DNA of 64,000 bases from Amaranthus tricolor (taxonomy: Eukaryota; Streptophyta; Magnoliopsida; Caryophyllales; Amaranthaceae): contig NC_080051.1 in assembly GCF_026212465.1 (NCBI RefSeq), positions 583,001 to 647,000 on the forward strand. Reading direction: 5' to 3'. The notes beneath the pieces were generated by a model. The model was given only the letters and a program-made list of their open reading frames with translations, was not told the DNA's origin and ran no database searches. This document shows, in pieces, positions 11,630-26,021 of the stretch (positions are counted from its first letter, which is position 1; every line of letters starts with the position of its first letter). The position numbers were made by a program, and so were the translations under genes.

Positions 11630-14600
11630 TCAATGATCAATGAAGAATGAACAAGGATCAATGATCAAAGAAGAATGAACGATGAAGAATGAACAAGGAT
11701 CAATGATCAATGAAGAATGAACGATGAAGAATGAACAAGGAGTAATGGTCAATGACGAATGAACGATGAAGAATGAACAAGGATCAATGATCAATGACGA
11801 ATGAACGATGAAGAATGAACAAGGATCAATGATCAATGAAGAATGAACGATGAAGAATGAACAAGGATCAATGATCAATGACGAATGAACGATGAAGAAT
11901 GAACAAGGATCAATGATCAATGAAGAATGAACAAGGATCAATGATCAAAGAAGAATGAACGATGAAGAATGAACAAGGTTCAATGATCAATGAAGAATGA
12001 ACGATGAAGAATGAACAAGAATTAATGGTCAATGACGAATGAACGATGAAGAATGAACAAGGATCAATGATCAATGAAGAATGAACGATGAAGAATGAAC
12101 AAGGATTAATGGTCAATGACGAATGAACGATGAAGAATGAACAAGGATCAATGATCAATGAAGAATGAATGATGAAGAATGAACAAGGATCAATGATAAA
12201 TGAAAAATGAACGATGAAGAATGAATAAGGATCAATGATCAATGACGAATGAACGATGAAGAATGAACAAGGATCAATGATCAATGAAGAATGAACGATG
12301 AAGAATGAACAAGGAGTAATGGTTAATGACGAATGAACGATGAAGAATGAACAAGGATCAATGATCAATGACGAATGAACGATGAAGAATGAACAAGGAT
12401 CAATGATCAATGAAGAATGAACGATGAAGAATGAACAAGGATTAATGATCAATGAAGAATGAACGATGAAGAATGAACAAGGAACAATGATCAATGAAGA
12501 ATGATCGATGAAGAATGAACAAGGATTAATGGTCAATGAAGAATGAACGATGAAGAATGAACAAGGATCAATGGTCAATGAAGAATGAACAAGGATCAAT
12601 GATCAAAGAAGAATGAACGATGAAGAATGAACAAGGTTCAATGATTAATGAAGAATGAACGATGAAGAATGAACAAGGATTAATGGTCAATGACGAATGA
12701 ACGATGAAGAATGAACAAGGATCAATGATCAATGAAGAATGAACGATGAAGAATGAACAAGGAACAATGATCAATGAAGAATGATCGATGAAGAATGAAC
12801 AAGGATTAATGGTCAATGAAGAATGAACGATGAAGAATGAACAAGGATCAATGGTCAATGAAGAATGAACGATGAAGAATGAACAAGGATCAATGATCAA
12901 TGAAGAATGAACAAGGATCAATGATCAAAGAAGAATGAACGATGAAGAATGAACAAGGATCAATGATCAATGAAGAATGAACGATGAAGAATGAACAAGG
13001 AGTAATGGTCAATGACGAATGAACGATGAACAATGAACAAGGATCAATGATCAATGACGAATGAACGATGAAGAATGAACAAGGATCAATGATCAATGAA
13101 GAATGAACAAGGATCAATGATCAATGACGAATGAACGATGAAGAATGAACAAGGAGTAATGGTCAATGACGAATGAACGATGAAGAATGAACAAGGATCA
13201 CTGATCAATGAAGAATGAACGATGAAGAATGAACAAGGATTAATGGTCAAAGAAGAATGAACGATGAAGAATGAACAAGGATCAATGATCAATGAAGAAT
13301 GAACGATGAAGAATGAACAAGGATTAATAGTCAATGACGAATGAACGATGAAGAATGAACAAGGATCAATGATCAATGAAGAATGAACGATGAAGAATGA
13401 ACAAGGATTAATGGTCAATGATGAATGAACGATGAAAAATGAACAAGGATCAATGATCAATTACGAATGAACGATGAAGAATGAACAAGGATCAATGATC
13501 AATGACGAATGAACGATGAAGAATGAACAAGGATCAATGATCAATGAAGAATGAACAAGGATCAATGATCAAAGAAGAATGAACGATGAAGAATGAACAA
13601 GGTTCAATGATCAATGAAGAATGAACGATGAAGAATGAACAAGGATTAATGGTCAATGACGAATGAACGATGAAGAATGAACAAGGATCAATGATCAATG
13701 AAGAATGAACGATGAAGAATGAACAAGGATCAATGATAAATGAAAAATGAACGATGAAGAATGAATAAGGATCAATGATCAATGACGAATGAACGATGAA
13801 GAATGAACAAGGATCAATGATCAATGAAGAATGAACGATGAAGAATGAACAAGGAGTAATGGTCAATGACGAATGAACGATGAAGAATGAACAAGGATCA
13901 ATGATCAATGACGAATGAACGATGAAGAATGAACAAGGATCAATGATCAATGAAGAATGAACGATGAAGAATGAACAAGGATCAATGATCAATGAAGAAT
14001 GAACGATGAAGAATGAACAAGGAACAATGATCAATGAAGAATGATCGATGAAGAATGAACAAGGATTAATGGTCAATGAAGAATGAACGATGAAGAATGA
14101 ACAAGGATCAATGGTCAATGAAGAATGAACGATGAAGAATGAACAAGGATCAATGATCAATGAAGAATGAACAAGGATCAATGATCAAAGAAGAATGAAC
14201 GATGAAGAATGAACAAGGATCAATGATCAATGAAGAATGAACGATGAAGAATGAACAAGGAGTAATGGTCAATGACGAATGAACGATGAAGAATGAACAA
14301 GGATCAATGATCAATGACGAATGAACGATGAAGAATGAACAAGGATCAATGATCAATGAAGAATGAACGATGAAGAATGAACAAGGATCAATGATCAATG
14401 ACGAATGAACGATGAAGAATGAACAAGGATCAATGATCAATGAAGAATGAACAAGGATCAATGATCAAAGAAGAATGAACGATGAAGAATGAACAAGGTT
14501 CAATGATCAATGAAGAATGAACGATGAAGAATGAACAAGAATTAATGGTCAATGACGAATGAACGATGAAGAATGAACAAGGATCAATGATCAATGAAGA

Positions 14601-17600
14601 ATGAACGATGAAGAATGAACAAGGATTAATGGTCAATGACGAATGAACGATGAAGAATGAACAAGGATCAATGATCAATGAAGAATGAATGATGAAGAAT
14701 GAACAAGGATCAATGATAAATGAAAAATGAACGATGAAGAATGAATAAGGATCAATGATCAATGACGAATGAACGATGAAGAATGAACAAGGATCAATGA
14801 TCAATGAAGAATGAACGATGAAGAATGAACAAGGAGTAATGGTCAATGACGAATGAACGATGAAGAATGAACAAGGATCAATGATCAATGACGAATGAAC
14901 GATGAAGAATGAACAAGGATCAATGATCAATGAAGAATGAACGATGAAGAATGAACAAGGATTAATGATCAATGAAGAATGAACGATGAAGAATGAACAA
15001 GGAACAATGATCAATGAAGAATGATCGATGAAGAATGAACAAGGATTAATGGTCAATGAAGAATGAACGATGAAGAATGAACAAGGAGTAATGGTCAATG
15101 ACGAATGAACGATGAAGAATGAACAAGGATCAATGATCAATGACGAATGAACGATGAAGAATGAACAAGGATCAATGATCAATGAAGAATGAACGATGAA
15201 GAATGAACAAGGATCAATGATCAATGAAGAATGAACGATGAAGAATGAACAAGGAACAATGATCAATGAAGAATGATCGATGAAGAATGAACAAGGATTA
15301 ATGGTCAATGAAGAATGAACGATGAAGAATGAACAAGGATCAATGGTCAATGAAGAATGAACGATGAAGAATGAACAAGGATCAATGATCAATGAAGAAT
15401 GAACAAGCATCAATGATCAAAGAAGAATGAACGATGAAGAATGAACAAGGATCAATGATCAATGAAGAATGAACGATGAAGAATGAACAAGGAGTAATGG
15501 TCAATGACGAATGAACGATGAAGAATGAACAAGGATCAATGATCAATGACGAATGAACGATGAAGAATGAACAAGGATCAATGATCAATGAAGAATGAAC
15601 GATGAAGAATGAACAAGGATCAATGATCAATGACGAATGAACGATGAAGAATGAACAAGGATCAATGATCAATGAAGAATGAACAAGGATCAATGATCAA
15701 AGAAGAATGAACGATGAAGAATGAACAAGGTTCAATGATCAATGAAGAATGAACGATGAAGAATGAACAAGAATTAATGGTCAATGACGAATGAACGATG
15801 AAGAATGAACAAGGATCAATGATCAATGAAGAATGAACGATGAAGAATGAACAAGGATTAATGGTCAATGACGAATGAACGATGAAGAATGAACAAGGAT
15901 CAATGATCAATGAAGAATGAATGATGAAGAATGAACAAGGATCAATGATAAATGAAAAATGAACGATGAAGAATGAATAAGGATCAATGATCAATGACGA
16001 ATGAACGATGAAGAATGAACAAGGATCAATGATCAATGAAGAATGAACGATGAAGAATGAACAAGGAGTAATGGTTAATGACGAATGAACGATGAAGAAT
16101 GAACAAGGATCAATGATCAATGACGAATGAACGATGAAGAATGAACAAGGATCAATGATCAATGAAGAATGAACGATGAAGAATGAACAAGGATTAATGA
16201 TCAATGAAGAATGAACGATGAAGAATGAACAAGGAACAATGATCAATGAAGAATGATCGATGAAGAATGAACAAGGATTAATGGTCAATGAAGAATGAAC
16301 GATGAAGAATGAACAAGGACCAATGGTCAATGAAGAATGAACAAGGATCAATGATCAAAGAAGAATGAACGATGAAGAATGAACAAGGTTCAATGATTAA
16401 TGAAGAATGAACGATGAAGAATGAACAAGGATTAATGGTCAATGACGAATGAACGATGAAGAATGAACAAGGATCAATGATCAATGAAGAATGAACGATG
16501 AAGAATGAACAAGGAACAATGATCAATGAAGAATGATCGATGAAGAATGAACAAGGATTAATGGTCAATGAAGAATGAACGATGAAGAATGAACAAGGAT
16601 CAATGGTCAATGAAGAATGAACGATGAAGAATGAACAAGGATCAATGATCAATGAAGAATGAACAAGGATCAATGATCAAAGAAGAATGAACGATGAAGA
16701 ATGAACAAGGATCAATGATCAATGAAGAATGAACGATGAAGAATGAACAAGGAGTAATGGTCAATGACGAATGAACGATGAACAATGAACAAGGATCAAT
16801 GATCAATGACGAATGAACGATGAAGAATGAACAAGGATCAATGATCAATGAAGAATGAACAAGGATCAATGATCAATGACGAATGAACGATGAAGAATGA
16901 ACAAGGAGTAATGGTCAATGACGAATGAACGATGAAGAATGAACAAGGATCACTGATCAATGAAGAATGAACGATGAAGAATGAACAAGGATTAATGGTC
17001 AAAGAAGAATGAACGATGAAGAATGAACAAGGATCAATGATCAATGAAGAATGAACGATGAAGAATGAACAAGGATTAATAGTCAATGACGAATGAACGA
17101 TGAAGAATGAACAAGGATCAATGATCAATGAAGAATGAACGATGAAGAATGAACAAGGATTAATGGTCAATGATGAATGAACGATGAAGAATGAACAAGG
17201 ATCAATGATCAATTACGAATGAACGATGAAGAATGAACAAGGATCAATGATCAATGACGAATGAACGATGAAGAATGAACAAGGATCAATGATCAATGAA
17301 GAATGAACAAGGATCAATGATCAAAGAAGAATGAACGATGAAGAATGAACAAGGTTCAATGATCAATGAAGAATGAACGATGAAGAATGAACAAGGATTA
17401 ATGGTCAATGACGAATGAACGATGAAGAATGAACAAGGATCAATGATCAATGAAGAATGAACGATGAAGAATGAACAAGGATCAATGATAAATGAAAAAT
17501 GAACGATGAAGAATGAATAAGGATCAATGATCAATGACGAATGAACGATGAAGAATGAACAAGGATCAATGATCAATGAAGAATGAACGATGAAGAATGA

Positions 17601-19133
17601 ACAAGGAGTAATGGTCAATGACGAATGAACGATGAAGAATGAACAAGGATCAATGATCAATGACGAATGAACGATGAAGAATGAACAAGGATCAATGATC
17701 AATGAAGAATGAACGATGAAGAATGAACAAGGATCAATGATCAATGAAGAATGAACGATGAAGAATGAACAAGGAACAATGATCAATAAAGAATGATCGA
17801 TGAAGAATGAACAAGGATTAATGGTCAATGAAGAATGAACGATGAAGAATGAACAAGGATCAATGGTCAATGAAGAATGAACGATGAAGAATGAACAAGG
17901 ATCAATGATCAATGAAGAATGAACAAGGATCAATGATCAAAGAAGAATGAACGATGAAGAATGAACAAGGATCAATGATCAATGAAGAATGAACGATGAA
18001 GAATGAACAAGGAGTAATGGTCAATGACGAATGAACGATGAAGAATGAACAAGGATCAATGATCAATGACGAATGAACGATGAAGAATGAACAAGGATCA
18101 ATGATCAATGAAGAATGAACGATGAAGAATGAACAAGGATCAATGATCAATGACGAATGAACGATGAAGAATGAACAAGGATCAATGATCAATGAAGAAT
18201 GAACAAGGATCAATGATCAAAGAAGAATGAACGATGAAGAATGAACAAGGTTCAATGATCAATGAAGAATGAACGATGAAGAATGAACAAGAATTAATGG
18301 TCAATGACGAATGAACGATGAAGAATGAACAAGGATCAATGATCAATGAAGAATGAACGATGAAGAATGAACAAGGATTAATGGTCAATGACGAATGAAC
18401 GATGAAGAATGAACAAGGATCAATGATCAATGAAGAATGAATGATGAAGAATGAACAAGGATCAATGATAAATGAAAAATGAACGATGAAGAATGAATAA
18501 GGATCAATGATCAATGACGAATGAACGATGAAGAATGAACAAGGATCAATGATCAATGAAGAATGAACGATGAAGAATGAACAAGGAGTAATGGTCAATG
18601 ACGAATGAACGATGAAGAATGAACAAGGATCAATGATCAATGACGAATGAACGATGAAGAATGAACAAGGATCAATGATCAATGAAGAATGAACGATGAA
18701 GAATGAACAAGGATTAATGATCAATGAAGAATGAACGATGAAGAATGAACAAGGAACAATGATCAATGAAGAATGATCGATGAAGAATGAACAAGGATTA
18801 ATGGTCAATGAAGAATGAACGATGAAGAATGAACAAGGAGTAATGGTCAATGACGAATGAACGATGAAGAATGAACAAGGATCAATGATCAATGACGAAT
18901 GAACGATGAAGAATGAACAAGGATCAATGATCAATGAAGAATGAACGATGAAGAATGAACAAGGATCAATGATCAATGAAGAATGAACGATGAAGAATGA
19001 ACAAGGAACAATGATCAATGAAGAATGATCGATGAAGAATGAACAAGGATTAATGGTCAATGAAGAATGAACGATGAAGAATGAACAAGGATCAATGGTC
19101 AATGAAGAATGAACGATGAAGAATGAACAAGGA
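11630..19133. repeat. Satellite higher-order repeat, 3752 bp x 2
   Basis: Two adjacent copies of a 3752-bp unit (268 x 14 bp), roughly 11630-15381 and 15382-19133. Linked variant monomers recur at exactly this offset: 'ggatcactgatc' at about 13196 and 16948, 'gatcaattacg' at about 13454 and 17206, and the 'gatgaacaatgaac' variant at about 13025 and 16777. Small differences between the copies (such as 'gatgaaaaatg' near 13432) show that they are recent but not identical. No gene seen. Confidence 0.85.
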
Positions 19134-22100
19134 TCAATGATCAATGAAGAATGAACAAGGATCAATGATCAAAGAAGAATGAACGATGAAGAATGAACAA
19201 GGATCAATGATCAATGAAGAATGAACGATGAAGAATGAACAAGGAGTAATGGTCAATGACGAATGAACGATGAAGAATGAACAAGGATCAATGATCAATG
19301 ACGAATGAACGATGAAGAATGAACAAGGATCAATGATCAATGAAGAATGAACGATGAAGAATGAACAAGGATCAATGATCAATGACGAATGAACGATGAA
19401 GAATGAACAAGGATCAATGATCAATGAAGAATGAACAAGGATCAATGATCAAAGAAGAATGAACGATGAAGAATGAACAAGGTTCAATGATCAATGAAGA
19501 ATGAACGATGAAGAATGAACAAGAATTAATGGTCAATGACGAATGAACGATGAAGAATGAACAAGGATCAATGATCAATGAAGAATGAACGATGAAGAAT
19601 GAACAAGGATTAATGGTCAATGACGAATGAACGATGAAGAATGAACAAGGATCAATGATCAATGAAGAATGAATGATGAAGAATGAACAAGGATCAATGA
19701 TAAATGAAAAATGAACGATGAAGAATGAATAAGGATCAATGATCAATGACGAATGAACGATGAAGAATGAACAAGGATCAATGATCAATGAAGAATGAAC
19801 GATGAAGAATGAACAAGGAGTAATGGTCAATGACGAATGAACGATGAAGAATGAACAAGGATCAATGATCAATGACGAATGAACGATGAAGAATGAACAA
19901 GGATCAATGATCAATGAAGAATGAACGATGAAGAATGAACAAGGATTAATGATCAATGAAGAATGAACGATGAAGAATGAACAAGGAACAATGATCAATG
20001 AAGAATGATCGATGAAGAATGAACAAGGATTAATGGTCAATGAAGAATGAACGATGAAGAATGAACAAGGAGTAATGGTTAATGACGAATGAACGATGAA
20101 GAATGAACAAGGATCAATGATCAATGACGAATGAACGATGAAGAATGAACAAGGATCAATGATCAATGAAGAATGAACGATGAAGAATGAACAAGGATCA
20201 ATGATCAATGAAGAATGAACGATGAAGAATGAACAAGGAACAATGATCAATGAAGAATGATCGATGAAGAATGAACAAGGATTAATGGTCAATGAAGAAT
20301 GAACGATGAAGAATGAACAAGGATCAATGGTCAATGAAGAATGAACGATGAAGAATGAACAAGGATCAATGATCAATGAAGAATGAACAAGGATCAATGA
20401 TCAAAGAAGAATGAACGATGAAGAATGAACAAGGATCAATGATCAATGAAGAATGAACGATGAAGAATGAACAAGGAGTAATGGTCAATGACGAATGAAC
20501 GATGAAGAATGAACAAGGATCAATGATCAATGACGAATGAACGATGAAGAATGAACAAGGATCAATGATCAATGAAGAATGAACGATGAAGAATGAACAA
20601 GGATCAATGATCAATGACGAATGAACGATGAAGAATGAACAAGGATCAATGATCAATGAAGAATGAACAAGGATCAATGATCAAAGAAGAATGAACGATG
20701 AAGAATGAACAAGGTTCAATGATCAATGAAGAATGAACGATGAAGAATGAACAAGAATTAATGGTCAATGACGAATGAACGATGAAGAATGAACAAGGAT
20801 CAATGATCAATGAAGAATGAACGATGAAGAATGAACAAGGATTAATGGTCAATGACGAATGAACGATGAAGAATGAACAAGGATCAATGATCAATGAAGA
20901 ATGAATGATGAAGAATGAACAAGGATCAATGATAAATGAAAAATGAACGATGAAGAATGAATAAGGATCAATGATCAATGACGAATGAACGATGAAGAAT
21001 GAACAAGGATCAATGATCAATGAAGAATGAACGATGAAGAATGAACAAGGATCAATGGTCAATGACGAATGAACGATGAAGAATGAATAAGGATCAATGA
21101 TCAATGACGAATGAACGATGAAGAATGAACAAGGATCAATGATCAATGAAGAATGAACGATGAAGAATGAACAAGGATCAATGATCAATGAAGAATGAAC
21201 GATGAAGAATGAACAAGGATCAATGATCAATGAAGAATGAACAAGGATCAATGATCAAAGAAGAATGAACGATGAAGAATGAACAAGGATCAATGATCAA
21301 TGAAGAATGAACGATGAAGAATGAACAAGGAGTAATGGTCAATGACGAATGAACGATGAAGAATGAACAAGGATCAATGATCAATGACGAATGAACGATG
21401 AAGAATGAACAAGGATCAATGATCAATGAAGAATGAACGATGAAGAATGAACAAGGATCAATGATCAATGACGAATGAACGATGAAGAATGAACAAGGAT
21501 CAATGATCAATGAAGAATGAACAAGGATCAATGATCAAAGAAGAATGAACGATGAAGAATGAACAAGGTTCAATGATCAATGAAGAATGAACGATGAAGA
21601 ATGAACAAGAATTAATGGTCAATGACGAATGAACGATGAAGAATGAACAAGGATCAATGATCAATGAAGAATGAACGATGAAGAATGAACAAGGATTAAT
21701 GGTCAATGACGAATGAACGATGAAGAATGAACAAGGATCAATGATCAATGAAGAATGAATGATGAAGAATGAACAAGGATCAATGATAAATGAAAAATGA
21801 ACGATGAAGAATGAATAAGGATCAATGATCAATGACGAATGAACGATGAAGAATGAACAAGGATCAATGATCAATGAAGAATGAACGATGAAGAATGAAC
21901 AAGGAGTAATGGTCAATGACGAATGAACGATGAAGAATGAACAAGGATCAATGATCAATGACGAATGAACGATGAAGAATGAACAAGGATCAATGATCAA
22001 TGAAGAATGAACGATGAAGAATGAACAAGGATTAATGATCAATGAAGAATGAACGATGAAGAATGAACAAGGAACAATGATCAATGAAGAATGATCGATG

Positions 22101-25100
22101 AAGAATGAACAAGGATTAATGGTCAATGAAGAATGAACGATGAAGAATGAACAAGGAGTAATGGTCAATGACGAATGAACGATGAAGAATGAACAAGGAT
22201 CAATGATCAATGACGAATGAACGATGAAGAATGAACAAGGATCAATGATCAATGAAGAATGAACGATGAAGAATGAACAAGGATCAATGATCAATGAAGA
22301 ATGAACGATGAAGAATGAACAAGGAACAATGATCAATGAAGAATGATCGATGAAGAATGAACAAGGATTAATGGTCAATGAAGAATGAACGATGAAGAAT
22401 GAACAAGGATCAATGGTCAATGAAGAATGAACGATGAAGAATGAACAAGGATCAATGATCAATGAAGAATGAACAAGGATCAATGATCAAAGAAGAATGA
22501 ACGATGAAGAATGAACAAGGATCAATGATCAATGAAGAATGAACGATGAAGAATGAACAAGGAGTAATGGTCAATGACGAATGAACGATGAAGAATGAAC
22601 AAGGATCAATGATCAATGACGAATGAACGATGAAGAATGAACAAGGATCAATGATCAATGAAGAATGAACGATGAAGAATGAACAAGGATCAATGATCAA
22701 TGACGAATGAACGATGAAGAATGAACAAGGATCAATGATCAATGAAGAATGAACAAGGATCAATGATCAAAGAAGAATGAACGATGAAGAATGAACAAGG
22801 TTCAATGATCAATGAAGAATGAACGATGAAGAATGAACAAGAATTAATGGTCAATGACGAATGAACGATGAAGAATGAACAAGGATCAATGATCAATGAA
22901 GAATGAACGATGAAGAATGAACAAGGATTAATGGTCAATGACGAATGAACGATGAAGAATGAACAAGGATCAATGATCAATGAAGAATGAATGATGAAGA
23001 ATGAACAAGGATCAATGATAAATGAAAAATGAACGATGAAGAATGAATAAGGATCAATGATCAATGACGAATGAACGATGAAGAATGAACAAGGATCAAT
23101 GATCAATGAAGAATGAACGATGAAGAATGAACAAGGAGTAATGGTCAATGACGAATGAACGATGAAGAATGAACAAGGATCAATGATCAATGACGAATGA
23201 ACGATGAAGAATGAACAAGGATCAATGATCAATGAAGAATGAACGATGAAGAATGAACAAGGATTAATGATCAATGAAGAATGAACGATGAAGAATGAAC
23301 AAGGAACAATGATCAATGAAGAATGATCGATGAAGAATGAACAAGGATTAATGGTCAATGAAGAATGAACGATGAAGAATGAACAAGGAGTAATGGTTAA
23401 TGACGAATGAACGATGAAGAATGAACAAGGATCAATGATCAATGACGAATGAACGATGAAGAATGAACAAGGATCAATGATCAATGAAGAATGAACGATG
23501 AAGAATGAACAAGGATCAATGATCAATGAAGAATGAACGATGAAGAATGAACAAGGAACAATGATCAATGAAGAATGATCGATGAAGAATGAACAAGGAT
23601 TAATGGTCAATGAAGAATGAACGATGAAGAATGAACAAGGATCAATGGTCAATGAAGAATGAACGATGAAGAATGAACAAGGATCAATGATCAATAAAGA
23701 ATGAACAAGGATCAATGATCAAAGAAGAATGAACGATGAAGAATGAACAAGGATCAATGATCAATGAAGAATGAACGATGAAGAATGAACAAGGAGTAAT
23801 GGTCAATGACGAATGAACGATGAAGAATGAACAAGGATCAATGATCAATGACGAATGAACGATGAAGAATGAACAAGGATCAATGATCAATGAAGAATGA
23901 ACGATGAAGAATGAACAAGGATCAATGATCAATGACGAATGAACGATGAAGAATGAACAAGGATCAATGATCAATGAAGAATGAACAAGGATCAATGATC
24001 AAAGAAGAATGAACGATGAAGAATGAACAAGGTTCAATGATCAATGAAGAATGAACGATGAAGAATGAACAAGAATTAATGGTCAATGACGAATGAACGA
24101 TGAAGAATGAACAAGGATCAATGATCAATGAAGAATGAACGATGAAGAATGAACAAGGATTAATGGTCAATGACGAATGAACGATGAAGAATGAACAAGG
24201 ATCAATGATCAATGAAGAATGAATGATGAAGAATGAACAAGGATCAATGATAAATGAAAAATGAACGATGAAGAATGAATAAGGATCAATGATCAATGAC
24301 GAATGAACGATGAAGAATGAACAAGGATCAATGATCAATGAAGAATGAACGATGAAGAATGAACAAGGATCAATGGTCAATGACGAATGAACGATGAAGA
24401 ATGAATAAGGATCAATGATCAATGACGAATGAACGATGAAGAATGAACAAGGATCAATGATCAATGAAGAATGAACGATGAAGAATGAACAAGGAGTAAT
24501 GGTCAATGACGAATGAACGATGAAGAATGAACAAGGATCAATGATCAATGACGAATGATCGATGAAGAATGAACAAGGATCAATGATCAATGAAGAATGA
24601 ACGATGAAGAATGAACAAGGATCAATGATCAATGAAGAATGAACGATGAAGAATGAACAAGGAACAATGATCAATGAAGAATGATCGATGAAGAATGAAC
24701 AAGGATTAATGGTCAATGAAGAATGAACGATGAAGAATGAACAAGGATCAATGGTCAATGAAGAATGAACGATGAAGAATGAACAAGGATCAATGATCAA
24801 TGAAGAATGAACAAGGATCAATGATCAAAGAAGAATGAACGATGAAGAATGAACAAGGATCAATGATCAATGAAGAATGAACGATGAAGAATGAACAAGG
24901 AGTAATGGTCAATGACGAATGAACGATGAAGAATGAACAAGGATCAATGATCAATGACGAATGAACGATGAAGAATGAACAAGGATCAATGATCAATGAA
25001 GAATGAACGATGAAGAATGAACAAGGATCAATGATCAATGACGAATGAACGATGAAGAATGAACAAGGATCAATGATCAATGAAGAATGAACAAGGATCA

Positions 25101-26021
25101 ATGATCAAAGAAGAATGAACGATGAAGAATGAACAAGGTTCAATGATCAATGAAGAATGAACGATGAAGAATGAACAAGAATTAATGGTCAATGACGAAT
25201 GAACGATGAAGAATGAACAAGGATCAATGATCAATGAAGAATGAACGATGAAGAATGAACAAGGATTAATGGTCAATGACGAATGAACGATGAAGAATGA
25301 ACAAGGATCAATGATCAATGAAGAATGAATGATGAAGAATGAACAAGGATCAATGATAAATGAAAAATGAACGATGAAGAATGAATAAGGATCAATGATC
25401 AATGACGAATGAACGATGAAGAATGAACAAGGATCAATGATCAATGAAGAATGAACGATGAAGAATGAACAAGGAGTAATGGTCAATGACGAATGAACGA
25501 TGAAGAATGAACAAGGATCAATGATCAATGACGAATGAACGATGAAGAATGAACAAGGATCAATGATCAATGAAGAATGAACGATGAAGAATGAACAAGG
25601 ATTAATGATCAATGAAGAATGAACGATGAAGAATGAACAAGGAACAATGATCAATGAAGAATGATCGATGAAGAATGAACAAGGATTAATGGTCAATGAA
25701 GAATGAACGATGAAGAATGAACAAGGAGTAATGGTCAATGACGAATGAACGATGAAGAATGAACAAGGATCAATGATCAATGACGAATGAACGATGAAGA
25801 ATGAACAAGGATCAATGATCAATGAAGAATGAACGATGAAGAATGAACAAGGATCAATGATCAATGAAGAATGAACGATGAAGAATGAACAAGGAACAAT
25901 GATCAATGAAGAATGATCGATGAAGAATGAACAAGGATTAATGGTCAATGAAGAATGAACGATGAAGAATGAACAAGGATCAATGGTCAATGAAGAATGA
26001 ACGATGAAGAATGAACAAGGA
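19134..26021. repeat. Satellite higher-order repeat, 1232-bp family
   Basis: A higher-order unit with starts near 19134, 20366, 21220, 22452, 23684 and 24790, followed by the next block at 26022. Spacings are 1232, 854, 1232, 1232, 1106 and 1232 bp. The two shorter units lack 378 and 126 bp, that is exactly nine and three 42-bp monomers, as expected from unequal exchange in register. The last part of the preceding 3752-bp copy (from about 17902) is also one 1232-bp unit, so this family grew out of that block. No gene seen. Confidence 0.88.
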
